The notes: generated by a model not told the origin, from the sequence alone. Shown: positions 44,698-54,392, numbered from the stretch's first letter. The stretch is 64,000 bases of DNA from Candidatus Iainarchaeum sp. (GCA_018304465.1 JAGVWC010000011.1:62001-126000), one strand, 5' to 3'. Program-made: numbers and translations.

Positions 44698-45411
44698 ATG
44701 TATGGTGAAAAAGTGGCAAATGCTCGACCAGACGAATTAAACTATGACCAATACGAAAAGAAAAAATACGATCATGATATCGTACGGGTAATCCCAGGTC
44801 ATGAAGAAGTACATAAACAAATTCCAAGGTTACTGCTAGGAATAAACCAAAAAAAACCAAAAATTCTTGAACTTGGAATCGGTACCGGAATAACCGCGGA
44901 TATCATCCTACGAAGGTTCCCAAAAGCGCAATATATTGGAATCGATTTTTCAAAAAATATGCTTGTAGGCGCACAACAGCGGTTAGAACCGTACAAACCC
45001 ACTTTGATCTGTGCAGATTATGCCACATGCAAATGGCCAATTGAAAATGATGTCATCGTCTCTGTGATTTCGATTCATCATCAAGAAACAGACAGGGATA
45101 AGAAAAAATTATTCAAAAAAATTTATCGCCATCTTGCGGCGGGAGGAATCTTTATTTTTGGAGACCTAGTCACTTTCGAAGACAAAAATACCGCCGCATT
45201 CAACGAAGCACTTCATTTCCATCACCTGGTCGAAAACGCTTCTAGCCGGAAAAATCTCACGGAATGGGCGTTTCATCATAAATATCTCAATTGCTTGGCT
45301 CCTGTCGAAAAACAACTCCAGTGGCTTCAGCAAACCGGATTTGAAAAAGTCCGCCTGATTTACCACCGATATAATACCGTTCTTATTGTCGCCAACAAGG
45401 GTCATTTATGA
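44698..45411 (+). CDS. Class I SAM-dependent methyltransferase
   Basis: 237 residues. Motif I is PKILELGIGTGITADIILRR, followed by QYIGIDFSKNMLVGAQQRL, and motif IV is NDVIVSVISIHHQE. It resembles small-molecule methyltransferases with a His-rich active-site region (HFHHLVENASS). The stop overlaps the next start (ATGA), so it is coupled to the aminotransferase. Substrate unknown. Confidence 0.85.
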   Translation: MYGEKVANARPDELNYDQYEKKKYDHDIVRVIPGHEEVHKQIPRLLLGINQKKPKILELGIGTGITADIILRRFPKAQYIGIDFSKNMLVGAQQRLEPYKPTLICADYATCKWPIENDVIVSVISIHHQETDRDKKKLFKKIYRHLAAGGIFIFGDLVTFEDKNTAAFNEALHFHHLVENASSRKNLTEWAFHHKYLNCLAPVEKQLQWLQQTGFEKVRLIYHRYNTVLIVANKGHL

Positions 45412-46781
45412 AATTTCAAGCAATCGCGCGTGTTATCGGTCAAAAGAATAGATTTCGAACTATTTGTGGATCTACTGTTCGGGTGATTCGATTAAACAAT
45501 GCCGCCACCACGCCTCCGTTTGTAGAAACATGCTCTGCCGTAAACCGATTTCTTAAAACCTATGGCGCTCTTCACAGAGGCGCCGGACCCAATGCCAATA
45601 AAACCGTAAACGAAGTTAATCAGTCGGTTCGAATTATCCGCTCATTTGTAAATGCATCCAAAGACCAGTCCGTTTTATTCACTCAAAACACCAGTGAAGC
45701 GATCAATCTCTTGGCTCGACTCTTTCGTCTGAATAAAAAAGACGTTATTTTGACTTCTTCCGTTGAACATACTTCCAACAATCTTCCCTGGAGATATAAT
45801 ACTCCCGCCAAAATAGTATCCGTTCATTCATTTCCGGATGGCTCACTTGATCTGCGGGATTTTGAAAAAAAGGCAATTCGATTTCGAAAAAAACTACGAA
45901 TCGTTGCGATTACGGGTGCTTCGAATCAGACAGGATATATCCCCAATATCCCGAAAATTTCCAAAATAACACACCAGAATAACGGGCTTCTCTTTATTGA
46001 TGCGGCTCAATTGGCGCCTCATCGACCGATAAATATGAAACGCGACGGGATTGATGCGTTGGCTTTTTCAGGGCATAAACTATATGCGCCCTTTGGAACC
46101 GGAGTTCTGGTCCTTCCGCAAAAGCTGTTAGATTCCGTTCCCGTGAATCCCGGCGGGGGATCAATCGACATGATTAGTACTCACGGAATCATCTGGTCGG
46201 CGCCAGCAGTGCGGCATCAGACCGGTACCTGGAACGCCACAGGAATAATTGCATTGGGCGCAAGCTGTCGGATCATTCGAAAAATAGGCTGGAAAAAAAT
46301 TATGAAACACGAACGGCAATTGCTCAATTATACGCTTCAACAGTTGCAAAAAATTCCGGAAGTAACCTTATATGTTTCTCCAGAAAAATATCTTTTGGAA
46401 AACCGGGTCGCGACAATCCCCTTCAATCTGAAAGGATTTCATCATGCCAAACTATCCGCAATACTTGATCATGAATACGGGATTGAAACTCGTGCTGGAA
46501 CCATTTGCAATCACCAATTAGTCCGAAAATGGTTTCAGGTCAGCAACAAGACCCAAAAAGAAATCGAAAAGAAAATCCGAAAAAAAAATCGATTGGCAAG
46601 TTATGGAATTGTACGAATCAGTATCGGTCTGCACAACAGCTTTTCAGACATGAGAAAATTGATTCGAGCAATAAAAAAAGTGAATCAAAATGGATCCGCA
46701 CTGAAATACAAGCCAGATCCACTTGACGAAACATTTGTTCCCGATCAACGTCAGGTTCCTTCTTTCCACGACGCCAAATAG
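45408..46781 (+). CDS. Class V aminotransferase (cysteine desulfurase-like)
   Basis: 457 residues, PLP fold type I. It has the N-terminal LNNAATTPPFVETCSAVNRF, a helix GAGPNANKTVNEVNQSVRI, LLFIDAAQLAPHRPINM with the PLP-contacting Asp and Gln/His, and the Schiff-base lysine in AFSGHKLYAPFGTGVL. The closest type is cysteine desulfurase/selenocysteine lyase (SufS/Csd-like). The Cys loop typical of desulfurases may be GIETRAGTICNHQLV. It is coupled to the methyltransferase; the shared product is unknown. Its 3' end overlaps the convergent ahcY by about 30 bp. Confidence 0.88.
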   Translation: MKFQAIARVIGQKNRFRTICGSTVRVIRLNNAATTPPFVETCSAVNRFLKTYGALHRGAGPNANKTVNEVNQSVRIIRSFVNASKDQSVLFTQNTSEAINLLARLFRLNKKDVILTSSVEHTSNNLPWRYNTPAKIVSVHSFPDGSLDLRDFEKKAIRFRKKLRIVAITGASNQTGYIPNIPKISKITHQNNGLLFIDAAQLAPHRPINMKRDGIDALAFSGHKLYAPFGTGVLVLPQKLLDSVPVNPGGGSIDMISTHGIIWSAPAVRHQTGTWNATGIIALGASCRIIRKIGWKKIMKHERQLLNYTLQQLQKIPEVTLYVSPEKYLLENRVATIPFNLKGFHHAKLSAILDHEYGIETRAGTICNHQLVRKWFQVSNKTQKEIEKKIRKKNRLASYGIVRISIGLHNSFSDMRKLIRAIKKVNQNGSALKYKPDPLDETFVPDQRQVPSFHDAK

Positions 46782-48007
46782 TCTTTTTGAGCCTGCGTTA
46801 ACTGGTCGATTTTGACGTTCAAACTATCCAGTTTGAGCTTGGCGATATTCGAATCCACTTCGCTTGGCAACACGTGCACGCCCGCTTTTAATTTTCCCTT
46901 GTTTTTGACGCCGAATTCGAGCGCCAATGCCTGGCCGCAAAAACTCAAATCCATGACTTCGGATGGATGACCTTCGGCCGCCGCGAGATTGACCAATCGT
47001 CCTTCACCGCACAAAAAAATCTTGTGCCCGTTTGGCAGTAAATACTCGTCTAATTGCCAGCGCAATCGGCGCTTTGATTTCGCGTTTTTTTCCAAGGCCT
47101 CAATATCGATTTCGACATTAAAGTGCCCGCTGTTCGCCAAAATCGCGCCGTTTTTCATTTCTTTCATATGATCCCAGGTAATGACATCTTTGTCACCTGT
47201 GACCGTAATGAAAATATCCGCGATCGAAGCAACATCCTTCATTTTCAGAACCCGAAAACCGTCCGCGTACGCCTGCAAACCACAAACCGAATCCACTTCC
47301 GTAACGATCACGTTGGCACCGAAGCCTTTGGCGCGCAATGCCACGCCTTTTCCGCAATCCCCGTACCCCGCAATGACCACGGTTTTTCCCGCGAACAAAA
47401 TATTGGTCGCGCGAAGAATGCCATCCAAGGTCGATTGGCCGGTACCATAATAATTGTCAAACAAATGCTTGGTTTTGTTGTCGTTTACCGCGACAATCGG
47501 GTACCGCAACGCGTTATCGCGTTCCATCGCGCGCAACCGGATGATTCCCGTCGTGGTTTCTTCGGTTCCGACAATCAAATCCTTCAACAATTCCGGCCGC
47601 TTCAAATGAATTTCCGAAATCAAATCCGCACCGTCATCAATCGTGGCCTGCGGTTTGAAATCCAGCACCGCGTTCAAAAATTTGTAGTAATCTTCCTTGG
47701 TTTCTCCTTTGTACGCGTACACCCGCACGCCTTCCGCCGCCAACGCCGCCGCCACGTCGTCTTGGGTGGACAACGGATTACAACCCGTGATCGCGACTTC
47801 GGCTCCGCCCGCAATCAACGTTCGAACCAATACCCCGGTTTCTTTGGTGACATGCAACGCCATTCCAACGCGAATACCCTGGAGCGGCTTTTCTTTTTCA
47901 AAGCGTTTTCGAACCTGGGCCAAAGCACCCATCTGCATTTCCGCCCATTCCATATTTTTTTTTCCCTGTTCGGCCAAGGATTCGTCTTTCACAAAAAAAT
48001 TTTTCAT
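46751..48007 (-). CDS. ahcY: S-adenosylhomocysteinase
   Basis: Hydrolyses S-adenosylhomocysteine, the product of SAM methyltransferases. About 418 residues, the archaeal/bacterial length. It shows NPLSTQDDVAAALA, the catalytic region GTEETTTGIIRL, the NAD-binding VVIAGYGDCGKGVALRAKG and the C-terminal HPSEVMDLSFCGQALALE. Homology begins at ATG 48007 (KNFFVKDESLAEQGKKNMEW); ATGs at 48052 and 48061 lie closer to a TATA-like CATATTTAATG and remain possible. Several methyltransferases nearby would supply substrate. Confidence 0.95.
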   Translation of the reverse strand: MKNFFVKDESLAEQGKKNMEWAEMQMGALAQVRKRFEKEKPLQGIRVGMALHVTKETGVLVRTLIAGGAEVAITGCNPLSTQDDVAAALAAEGVRVYAYKGETKEDYYKFLNAVLDFKPQATIDDGADLISEIHLKRPELLKDLIVGTEETTTGIIRLRAMERDNALRYPIVAVNDNKTKHLFDNYYGTGQSTLDGILRATNILFAGKTVVIAGYGDCGKGVALRAKGFGANVIVTEVDSVCGLQAYADGFRVLKMKDVASIADIFITVTGDKDVITWDHMKEMKNGAILANSGHFNVEIDIEALEKNAKSKRRLRWQLDEYLLPNGHKIFLCGEGRLVNLAAAEGHPSEVMDLSFCGQALALEFGVKNKGKLKAGVHVLPSEVDSNIAKLKLDSLNVKIDQLTQAQKDYLASWKEGT

Positions 48008-48147
48008 TCCGTCACTTCCGCAAAAAAAAAACCGGTCTTTTTTAGGATTCATGGGACGCATTCATTAAATATGTTTGGTTCAAACCCCAAAATCCACTCC
48101 AAAAGGTTTTATACATTTGCCAAAGGATTCTAATAACCGGTTACCCT

Positions 48148-49416
48148 ATGGCCCACACCACGTATTTCAGCGAAATATATCACAAGCCCATTTTGGACGA
48201 CAAGGGAAAACACCTGGAAAAACTATCCGACTTGATTTTTAAAGATGGAGAAGAACTCGCCGAAATCACGCACATGGTGCTGATCGTAAACGGAAAAAAA
48301 CTCAAATTCAAATGGGACTACGTGGCGACCATCGGACCCAAGATTTACCTTAACGCGGTCAAGGAAAAAGTGCACGTATCCGAAGTAACCGACTCGGATT
48401 TGCTGGTCAACGAAATCCTGATGGACCGCCAGTTGGTCGACATCAACGGACTCAAAGTCGTGCGTGTCAATGACGTGTTGTTGACCAAAAACAAGCAAAA
48501 ATTCTTCATTTCCGCCGTCGGAGTGGGTCTTCGAAGCCTTCTTCGCCGCCTCGGACTCGAAAAACCCGTGCTGCTCGCGATTCCGAATCTCAAAGCAAAC
48601 CTCGTGCCCTGGCAGTACGTGCAGTCGCTTTCCACCGCAAGCTCCCACTTAGAACTCAAGTTTTCCAGACAAAAAATAAACGACGTTCATCCCGCGGACA
48701 TCGCGGACTTGATGGACGAATTATCGCATTCCGAACGACAGATCCTGTTCAATTCGTTGGATGAACAAACCGCGGCCGAAACACTCGCAGAAGCCCAACC
48801 CGAAATCCAGCGAAGCCTGGTGGAACACCTTCACGAAGCCAAGATGAATTCGATTCTGCGCAAATTATCCCCCTCCGAAATCGTCGATTTGTTCGGAAGC
48901 GCTTCCACGGCGTCACGCGTCAAGCTATTCGCATTGATGGAACAAATGGACAAACAAGTATTCAAAAAAATCGCCCGATTACTGCCGTTTCCAGACGAAT
49001 GGGCCGGCGGACTGATGAAAACCGAATATTTCGCCATTCCCGTGAATTTCACGGTCCAACAAACGCGCAATTACCTCAAAAAACAAAAAGACATCGAGGA
49101 TTTTCATCATTTATACGTGGTTGACGAGGAAAGAAAACTCGTAGGACAATTATTGTTAAAAGATTTGTTCCTGCAAAAATCAAAATCAAAAATCCGAGAC
49201 ATCATGGATTCGCAAGTGATTTACGTGCACCTCAAAGACCCGCTTAAAAAAGTCGCGAATACGTTCTCGAAATACCACTTGTACGCGTTACCCGTCGTTG
49301 ACAAAAACGAACGACTCGCGGGCATCATCACCATGAATGACGTCTTCGAAGAAGTCTCGCCCAAACACTGGCGCAAACAATCGTACTTTGCCAAACGCAC
49401 CCACCCCGAAAAATGA
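48148..49416 (+). CDS. Soluble PRC-barrel/MgtE-N/CBS regulator of the adjacent transporter
   Basis: 422 residues without membrane helices. The N-terminal ~150 residues look like two PRC-barrel units (the first begins YHKPILDDKGKHLEKLSDLI). The MgtE N-terminal superhelix follows (VHPADIADLMDELSHSERQI). A CBS pair (FTVQQTRNYLKKQKDIEDFH and VIYVHLKDPLKKVANTF) ends it. In MgtE these parts sense cytosolic Mg2+ and gate the pore; here the pore is absent and the next gene, 9 bp downstream, is an NRAMP-type transporter. It probably acts as a separate gating subunit (inference). Confidence 0.88.
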   Translation: MAHTTYFSEIYHKPILDDKGKHLEKLSDLIFKDGEELAEITHMVLIVNGKKLKFKWDYVATIGPKIYLNAVKEKVHVSEVTDSDLLVNEILMDRQLVDINGLKVVRVNDVLLTKNKQKFFISAVGVGLRSLLRRLGLEKPVLLAIPNLKANLVPWQYVQSLSTASSHLELKFSRQKINDVHPADIADLMDELSHSERQILFNSLDEQTAAETLAEAQPEIQRSLVEHLHEAKMNSILRKLSPSEIVDLFGSASTASRVKLFALMEQMDKQVFKKIARLLPFPDEWAGGLMKTEYFAIPVNFTVQQTRNYLKKQKDIEDFHHLYVVDEERKLVGQLLLKDLFLQKSKSKIRDIMDSQVIYVHLKDPLKKVANTFSKYHLYALPVVDKNERLAGIITMNDVFEEVSPKHWRKQSYFAKRTHPEK

Positions 49417-49425
49417 AGTGATGCC

Positions 49426-50667
49426 ATGGGATTCAAATTCGACAAAAAAACAATCCTGATTTTCCTGATGACGCTCGGCCCCGGAATCATTACGAGCGCC
49501 GTGGACAACGACGCCGGCGGCATCACGACGTACTCGATTGCCGGAGCGCACTTCGGATACTCGTTGCTTTGGACCATGATTCCGATCGCGATTCTTTTGA
49601 TCGTCATCCAGGAAATGGGAATCCGCATGGGAATCGCCACGGGCAAAGGATTATCCGACCTGATCCGCGAAAATTTCAAAGTCAAAATCACCATGCTGCT
49701 CATGATCGGGCTTGTTCTCACCAATCTGGGAAACGTCATCGCCGAATTCGCAGGAATCGCGGCATCGGGAGAATTATTTGCCATTCCCAAACTGATACTC
49801 GTTCCGTTATGCGCGATTTTCGTCTGGATCTTAATCGTCAAGGGAAACTACCAAAGCATCGAACGCGCGTTTTTGGTCGCCACCTTGTTTTATTTCTGTT
49901 ACGTCGCCGCGGGAATCATGTCAAATCCGGATTGGGCCGAAGTCGCTCGAAACGTTGTGACGCCCCAAATGGCGTTCGAAGCCGCTTATATCACGATCCT
50001 GGTGGGGCTGGTGGGAACCACGATCGCGCCCTGGATGCAGTTTTATTTACAATCCGCCGTGGTTGAAAAAGGCGTCAAAAAAGAACAATACCAATTTTCG
50101 CGTATCGACGTCATCATCGGAAGCCTGATCACCGTCGTCATCATGTTTTTCATCATCGTGGCGACCGCGGCGCTTCACCCAGCCGGAATCCGCATTGAAA
50201 CCGCCGGAGACGCCGCACGCGCATTGGAACCGCTCGCCGGGGCATACGCCACGATTCTGTTTGGCGTGGGATTGTTCGTGGCCTCGTTGTTTGCCGCCGC
50301 GATTCTTCCGCTTTCCACCGCGTATTTCGTTTGCGAAGCCTTCGGATGGAACAGCGGCGTCAACAAAACCCTAAAAGAAGCGCCTGAATTCTACGGTCTC
50401 ATCACGTTTTTGCTCGGAATCGGCGCCCTGATCATTTTACTGCCCGACATCCCGCTTGTCCGCATTATGTACTTTTCCCAAGTACTCAACGGTCTGATGC
50501 TGCCCGTCATTCTGATCATGATGCTGTTGCTCGTCAACAACAAAAAACTCATGGGAGAACACGCCAACGGCCAGTGGTTCAATATTTTTTCGATTGTTTC
50601 AATCGTGGTCCTGATTCTTTTGAACCTGACGATGATCGGACAAGCCATCGGCTTGATCCAATCCTAA
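49426..50667 (+). CDS. NRAMP-family divalent metal transporter with non-canonical metal-site motif
   Basis: 413 residues, about 11 membrane helices. Helix 1 reads GPGIITSAVDNDAGGITTYS instead of the classical DPGN, and helix 6 reads GTTIAPWMQFYLQSAVVEKG instead of MPH. It therefore belongs to a divergent NRAMP clade and may transport Mg2+ or Mn2+ rather than Fe2+ (inference). The partner upstream is an MgtE-N/CBS protein, 9 bp away. Confidence 0.9.
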   Translation: MGFKFDKKTILIFLMTLGPGIITSAVDNDAGGITTYSIAGAHFGYSLLWTMIPIAILLIVIQEMGIRMGIATGKGLSDLIRENFKVKITMLLMIGLVLTNLGNVIAEFAGIAASGELFAIPKLILVPLCAIFVWILIVKGNYQSIERAFLVATLFYFCYVAAGIMSNPDWAEVARNVVTPQMAFEAAYITILVGLVGTTIAPWMQFYLQSAVVEKGVKKEQYQFSRIDVIIGSLITVVIMFFIIVATAALHPAGIRIETAGDAARALEPLAGAYATILFGVGLFVASLFAAAILPLSTAYFVCEAFGWNSGVNKTLKEAPEFYGLITFLLGIGALIILLPDIPLVRIMYFSQVLNGLMLPVILIMMLLLVNNKKLMGEHANGQWFNIFSIVSIVVLILLNLTMIGQAIGLIQS

Positions 50668-50692
50668 AAATCGTTTGCAAAAAGAAACCGGT

Positions 50693-50896
50693 TCAATCAA
50701 TCCATTTGAACTGGCAGGTTTTGCATACCCAGTCCGGGTTTCCTTCTTCGTAAAAATTTCCGCCGACAATCGCCCGTCCCGCGGCGACTTCTTGTCTTAG
50801 ATTCGAATCCATTTCCGCGTACACGATGGGAACTACGTTGGTTCCTCGGCACTTGGGACAATTCGGTTTTAGAAACTGTATCGCCATCACAAACAC
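50693..50896 (-). CDS. Small zinc-ribbon protein
   Basis: About 67 residues (possibly 64, starting MAIQFLKP). Two Cys pairs, PNCPKCRGTN and WVCKTCQFKW, form a zinc ribbon around a central acidic helix. Function unknown. It lies 5 bp downstream of the PfkB kinase stop on the same strand, so it is probably the last gene of that operon. Confidence 0.75.
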   Translation of the reverse strand: MFVMAIQFLKPNCPKCRGTNVVPIVYAEMDSNLRQEVAAGRAIVGGNFYEEGNPDWVCKTCQFKWID

Positions 50897-50901
50897 CTCG
50901 C

Positions 50902-51813
50902 TTAAAATAAAACGATTTTTCTGAATTCTCTTACGCGTTGCCGGATTTCGGTTTGGGTCAGCGACAAGAGCCGATTGAACGAAAAGTCTTCGGCGTTAAA
51001 CGACGCCACCGCGCTTGCCGTCACCAAGGCGCGTCGAATATTTGATTCGTCAAAATTCATGGATTGCGCCAAAAACCCCAAAAAAGCCCCCGCGAACGCG
51101 TCTCCGCACCCCGTGGGATCCTTGATGTTTTCCAACGCGTATCCCGGCAAGGCAAAATACGAATTGTTATCCGAAAAAAGCACCACGCCGTTTTCGCCTT
51201 TCTTGATAATCGCGTACTTGGAATTCAGTTTCAAAATTTCCTTGGCGCATTTCACCAGATTCGTTGTTTTAAACAACATGCGCGCTTCCGCGTCGTTCAT
51301 CAACCCGATGTCCGCGCTTCTCACCATTTCGCGTACTTTGGCCGGATTTTTCTTGATGTAAAAATTCATGGTGTCGCACACCGACAACCGGGGCTTTCGC
51401 GCCATTTGCTTTAACACCGACAACTGCTGTTCCGGATCGGAATTGGCCAAAAACAAAAAAGGAATCCGCGCGTGTCTTTCGGACAACGTCGGAACAAAAT
51501 CCGCGTACGCGTTCAATTTGATCGCGTCTGTTTTGGCGTCGTTAATATCGTATCCGTAATGCGCCCGCCACACCATGGTTTTCTTGGACGGATGCACTTC
51601 GATTCCACTGGTGTCAATTCCTTGTTTTTCAAATACTTCCATGTGTTTTTTGGAAAAATCTTTTCCCACCATCGACACCAACGCAGTGGGAACAAAAAAA
51701 CTCGCGGCAATCGCGGAATACGAACCGGATCCGCCCACGACTTTGTTGGCCCGGCCAAACGGCGTGGAAACCGAATCGATTCCAATGCTTCCAACCGACA
51801 ACAAATTCGGCAT
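50902..51813 (-). CDS. PfkB-family sugar/nucleoside kinase
   Basis: 303 residues of the ribokinase fold. N-terminal: LSVGSIGIDSVSTPFGRANK with the GGSGSYSAIAAS motif. C-terminal signature with catalytic Asp: DPTGCGDAFAGAFLGFLA. The substrate (adenosine, ribose or another sugar) is not resolved. The start directly abuts the stop of the adenylate kinase gene, so the two share an operon, which slightly favours a nucleoside substrate. Confidence 0.88.
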   Translation of the reverse strand: MPNLLSVGSIGIDSVSTPFGRANKVVGGSGSYSAIAASFFVPTALVSMVGKDFSKKHMEVFEKQGIDTSGIEVHPSKKTMVWRAHYGYDINDAKTDAIKLNAYADFVPTLSERHARIPFLFLANSDPEQQLSVLKQMARKPRLSVCDTMNFYIKKNPAKVREMVRSADIGLMNDAEARMLFKTTNLVKCAKEILKLNSKYAIIKKGENGVVLFSDNNSYFALPGYALENIKDPTGCGDAFAGAFLGFLAQSMNFDESNIRRALVTASAVASFNAEDFSFNRLLSLTQTEIRQRVREFRKIVLF

Positions 51814-52500
51814 TTATTTTTTCCCCTTTTTCGAACCCGGAACCATCTGGTTTTTGACGGCGTCCAGTTTGGCGGTAATGTCGGACAAAATCTTCGGGAT
51901 TTCCCCGCCCGCATTCACTTCGAATACCATTCCGCGTTTCTTGTAAAAATCAATAATGGGACGCGTTTGTTCTTCGAACAATTGCCAGCGTTTTCGAATC
52001 GCTTCTTCCTTGTCGTCTTCGCGCTGGTACAGTTCTCCGCCGTCCAAATCGCATTTGCCCGGAACTTTGGAAGGCAAATTCGTCACGTGATAAATCTTTC
52101 CGCATACCTTGCATTGAATGCGACCCGTAATGCGCTGCAACAAAATCTTGTCATCAGCCCCAAACAACAAAACCAAATCAAGTTTTTTTTTCGTTTGATC
52201 CATCAAAGAATCCAGCATCTGGGCTTGCTTGACGGTTCGAGGATACCCGTCCAGAATAAAACCGTTTTTGCAGTCCTCCGCGCCAAGACGCAATTCCAAC
52301 AATTGCGAAACCAGTTCATCCGAAACCAATCCGCCTTCTTTCATGGTTTTGGCGACACGTTGACCCAGCGGGGACGGCTTTTTGGCTTCTTCGCGCAGCA
52401 AATCGCCCGTTGAAATCTGCGGCAAGGAATACTTCGCGCTGATGCGCTGGGCATAGGTTCCTTTTCCAACGCCTTGCTTTCCCAAAAACACCAAATTCAT
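51814..52500 (-). CDS. adk: Adenylate kinase (zinc-lid, bacterial type)
   Basis: Interconverts AMP, ADP and ATP. 228 residues: P-loop LVFLGKQGVGKGTYAQRIS, AMP site KYSLPQISTGDLLREEAK, GFILDGYPRTVKQAQML and a long lid with Cys ligands in CKVCGKIYH and a further Cys in PGKCDLDG. This is the long-lid form rather than the trimeric archaeal type. It starts the adk-pfkB-zinc ribbon operon. Confidence 0.93.
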   Translation of the reverse strand: MNLVFLGKQGVGKGTYAQRISAKYSLPQISTGDLLREEAKKPSPLGQRVAKTMKEGGLVSDELVSQLLELRLGAEDCKNGFILDGYPRTVKQAQMLDSLMDQTKKKLDLVLLFGADDKILLQRITGRIQCKVCGKIYHVTNLPSKVPGKCDLDGGELYQREDDKEEAIRKRWQLFEEQTRPIIDFYKKRGMVFEVNAGGEIPKILSDITAKLDAVKNQMVPGSKKGKK

Positions 52501-52572
52501 TTTTCCGACCTCGCTCTTGCTGATTACAAGAACACCGCACTTTTTAAAAGTGTTCCCCCAAAACCACTCGGA

Positions 52573-53454
52573 TCACTTTTGGGCCTTGACTGAAAAATCA
52601 ATCACGGCTTGCAGGATTTCCTTTGAAAACGAACGGACTTTTTTCTTTTCCAGAAAAACAACCGAAAACCCGTGTTCCTTCGCTTTTTTGGTGATCAATT
52701 TTTCAAGAGCAGAAAACGGGTCGCTTGCGGGAGCGAATGCGTAAAAATGAATGACGCACCCCGCGGGATTAGCCCCAAAAAGCGCAGCGTCCAAAAAATC
52801 CTCGCTTCCGCGGGGCATCGGCATGGTGATCCGGTCAAACGCGCCTTTGAATTTTTTGGGAACAATCCTATTAACGTCCCCAAGCACGGGCACGACTTTT
52901 TCACCGACTTTGTTCGCGGCGATGTTAAATTCCATGTCTTTGACCGCGATCGGATTCAGTTCGATCGCAACCGCTTTTTTCATCAAAGAATTTTTCGCGA
53001 AAACAATCGGAAACGGGCCCACGCCGGCAAACAACGTACCGATGGTTTCACCCGCTTGAATCAATTTCGAAATGCGCAGCCGTTCGGTTCCAAGTCGCGG
53101 TGAAAAAAAAACTTTTCCCAAATGAATCTGAAACACGCAGCCGCTTTCGCGATACGTGGCCAGTAATCTTTTTTTTCCCGCGATGACTTTAAGCGGTTCC
53201 GCCCGAAAACGCCCTTTGTGCGCGCCGGCTTTCTTGGCAATCGTTTCGAAACGTGGATTGGTTTCAAGCAACGCCTGACCGATCTTTTTTTCTTTTTTCA
53301 CCAGTTCATCCGGAATTTCAATGATCGCGACGTTGCCCAGCGAATCAAAACTCGAAACCAAGTACTCGAATTCTTTTGGGGTCAAAATTCCTTTGAGCCG
53401 CTCTTTTAGACTTTGCGGACGCGACCCTTTTTTTATTTCAACCAAACGAGCCAT
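52573..53454 (-). CDS. trm5: tRNA (guanine37-N1)-methyltransferase Trm5
   Basis: Makes m1G37 next to the anticodon. About 293 residues from ATG 53454 (MARLVEIKKG). The D2 domain has NVAIIEIPDELVKKEKKIGQ and the D3 domain FFSPRLGTERLRIS, the SAM motif ETIGTLFAGVGPFPIVFAK and AVAIELNPIAVKDMEFNI. The NPPY-like position reads TMPMPRGSEDFLDAAL, typical of archaeal Trm5. Divergent from DUF63. Confidence 0.93.
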   Translation of the reverse strand: MARLVEIKKGSRPQSLKERLKGILTPKEFEYLVSSFDSLGNVAIIEIPDELVKKEKKIGQALLETNPRFETIAKKAGAHKGRFRAEPLKVIAGKKRLLATYRESGCVFQIHLGKVFFSPRLGTERLRISKLIQAGETIGTLFAGVGPFPIVFAKNSLMKKAVAIELNPIAVKDMEFNIAANKVGEKVVPVLGDVNRIVPKKFKGAFDRITMPMPRGSEDFLDAALFGANPAGCVIHFYAFAPASDPFSALEKLITKKAKEHGFSVVFLEKKKVRSFSKEILQAVIDFSVKAQK

Positions 53455-53515
53455 AATCAATATGAAAAACAACAGGCGTTTTGTTTAAAACCATTTTCCA
53501 AACACAAATCGTATC

Positions 53516-54358
53516 ATGGTCATCGAAATATTGAACGATTTTTTCTGCAAGCCAATCCTAAACTACGAAGGATACAACCTCGTCAACACCTTGGTGTACG
53601 GCGTGATTTTGCTCGTGATCGCGTTCAAAATCGTCTACCCGTTTTTTAACAAACGAAACATCCGCTTTGACCACCGATTCCTGATTTCCCTGTTGCCCTT
53701 TATCCTATTGGGTTCCTCGTTTCGGATTTTCGAAGACCTCAAACTGATTCCGCGGTCCTGCAATCCATTAGAACCCGCATTTTACACCATTTCTCCCGGC
53801 GTATACATTTTCATCGGAATCTTAACGATTCTTTCCTTATGGCTCTCGCTTGAAATATCCAAAAAAACCAAGTACAGCGCCTTGACCGTGTTCACGGCCA
53901 TCGGAAGCGTTTTCGCTCTGATCAGCCTCGTATTTTTGGCGCCCTTCATCACCGAATGGATCGCCGTAATCGCGATACCGGTTTTCACGCTGCTCCTCGT
54001 GATCGGCGCGACGATCCTGACGCGTATGCACTCCAAAACCAAAACGCTTCTGGATCACAACCCGCAAAACCAACTCGTTTTGTTCGGACAATTACTCGAC
54101 GGAAGCGCGACGTTTACCGCGATCCAGTTCTTCGGTTTTTCCGAACAACACGTCGTCAGCAACGCCATCATCCAGGGTTTTGGCCCCATCGCGTTTTTAA
54201 TCGTAAAATTCGGTTTGATGCTCGCGATACTGTATTTTGCCGACAAGGAAATCGAAGATGAAAACCTTCGCGGATTCATCAAGATTTTTATCGCCATCAT
54301 CGGGTTTGCTCCAGGAATCCGGGACGTTCTCCTCATCGGAGTCGGACTCGGATCCTAA
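53516..54358 (+). CDS. DUF63 family membrane protein
   Basis: 280 residues with about seven hydrophobic helices, beginning EILNDFFCKPILNYEGYNLV and containing FILLGSSFRIFEDLKLIPR; these are conserved features of archaeal DUF63. Function unknown. A TGTTTAAAACC box (about 53482-53492) is 27 bp before the ATG. Confidence 0.88.
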   Translation: MVIEILNDFFCKPILNYEGYNLVNTLVYGVILLVIAFKIVYPFFNKRNIRFDHRFLISLLPFILLGSSFRIFEDLKLIPRSCNPLEPAFYTISPGVYIFIGILTILSLWLSLEISKKTKYSALTVFTAIGSVFALISLVFLAPFITEWIAVIAIPVFTLLLVIGATILTRMHSKTKTLLDHNPQNQLVLFGQLLDGSATFTAIQFFGFSEQHVVSNAIIQGFGPIAFLIVKFGLMLAILYFADKEIEDENLRGFIKIFIAIIGFAPGIRDVLLIGVGLGS

Positions 54359-54392
54359 AAAGGTTTAATAACTTCCAATGGAAATAGTCGCT

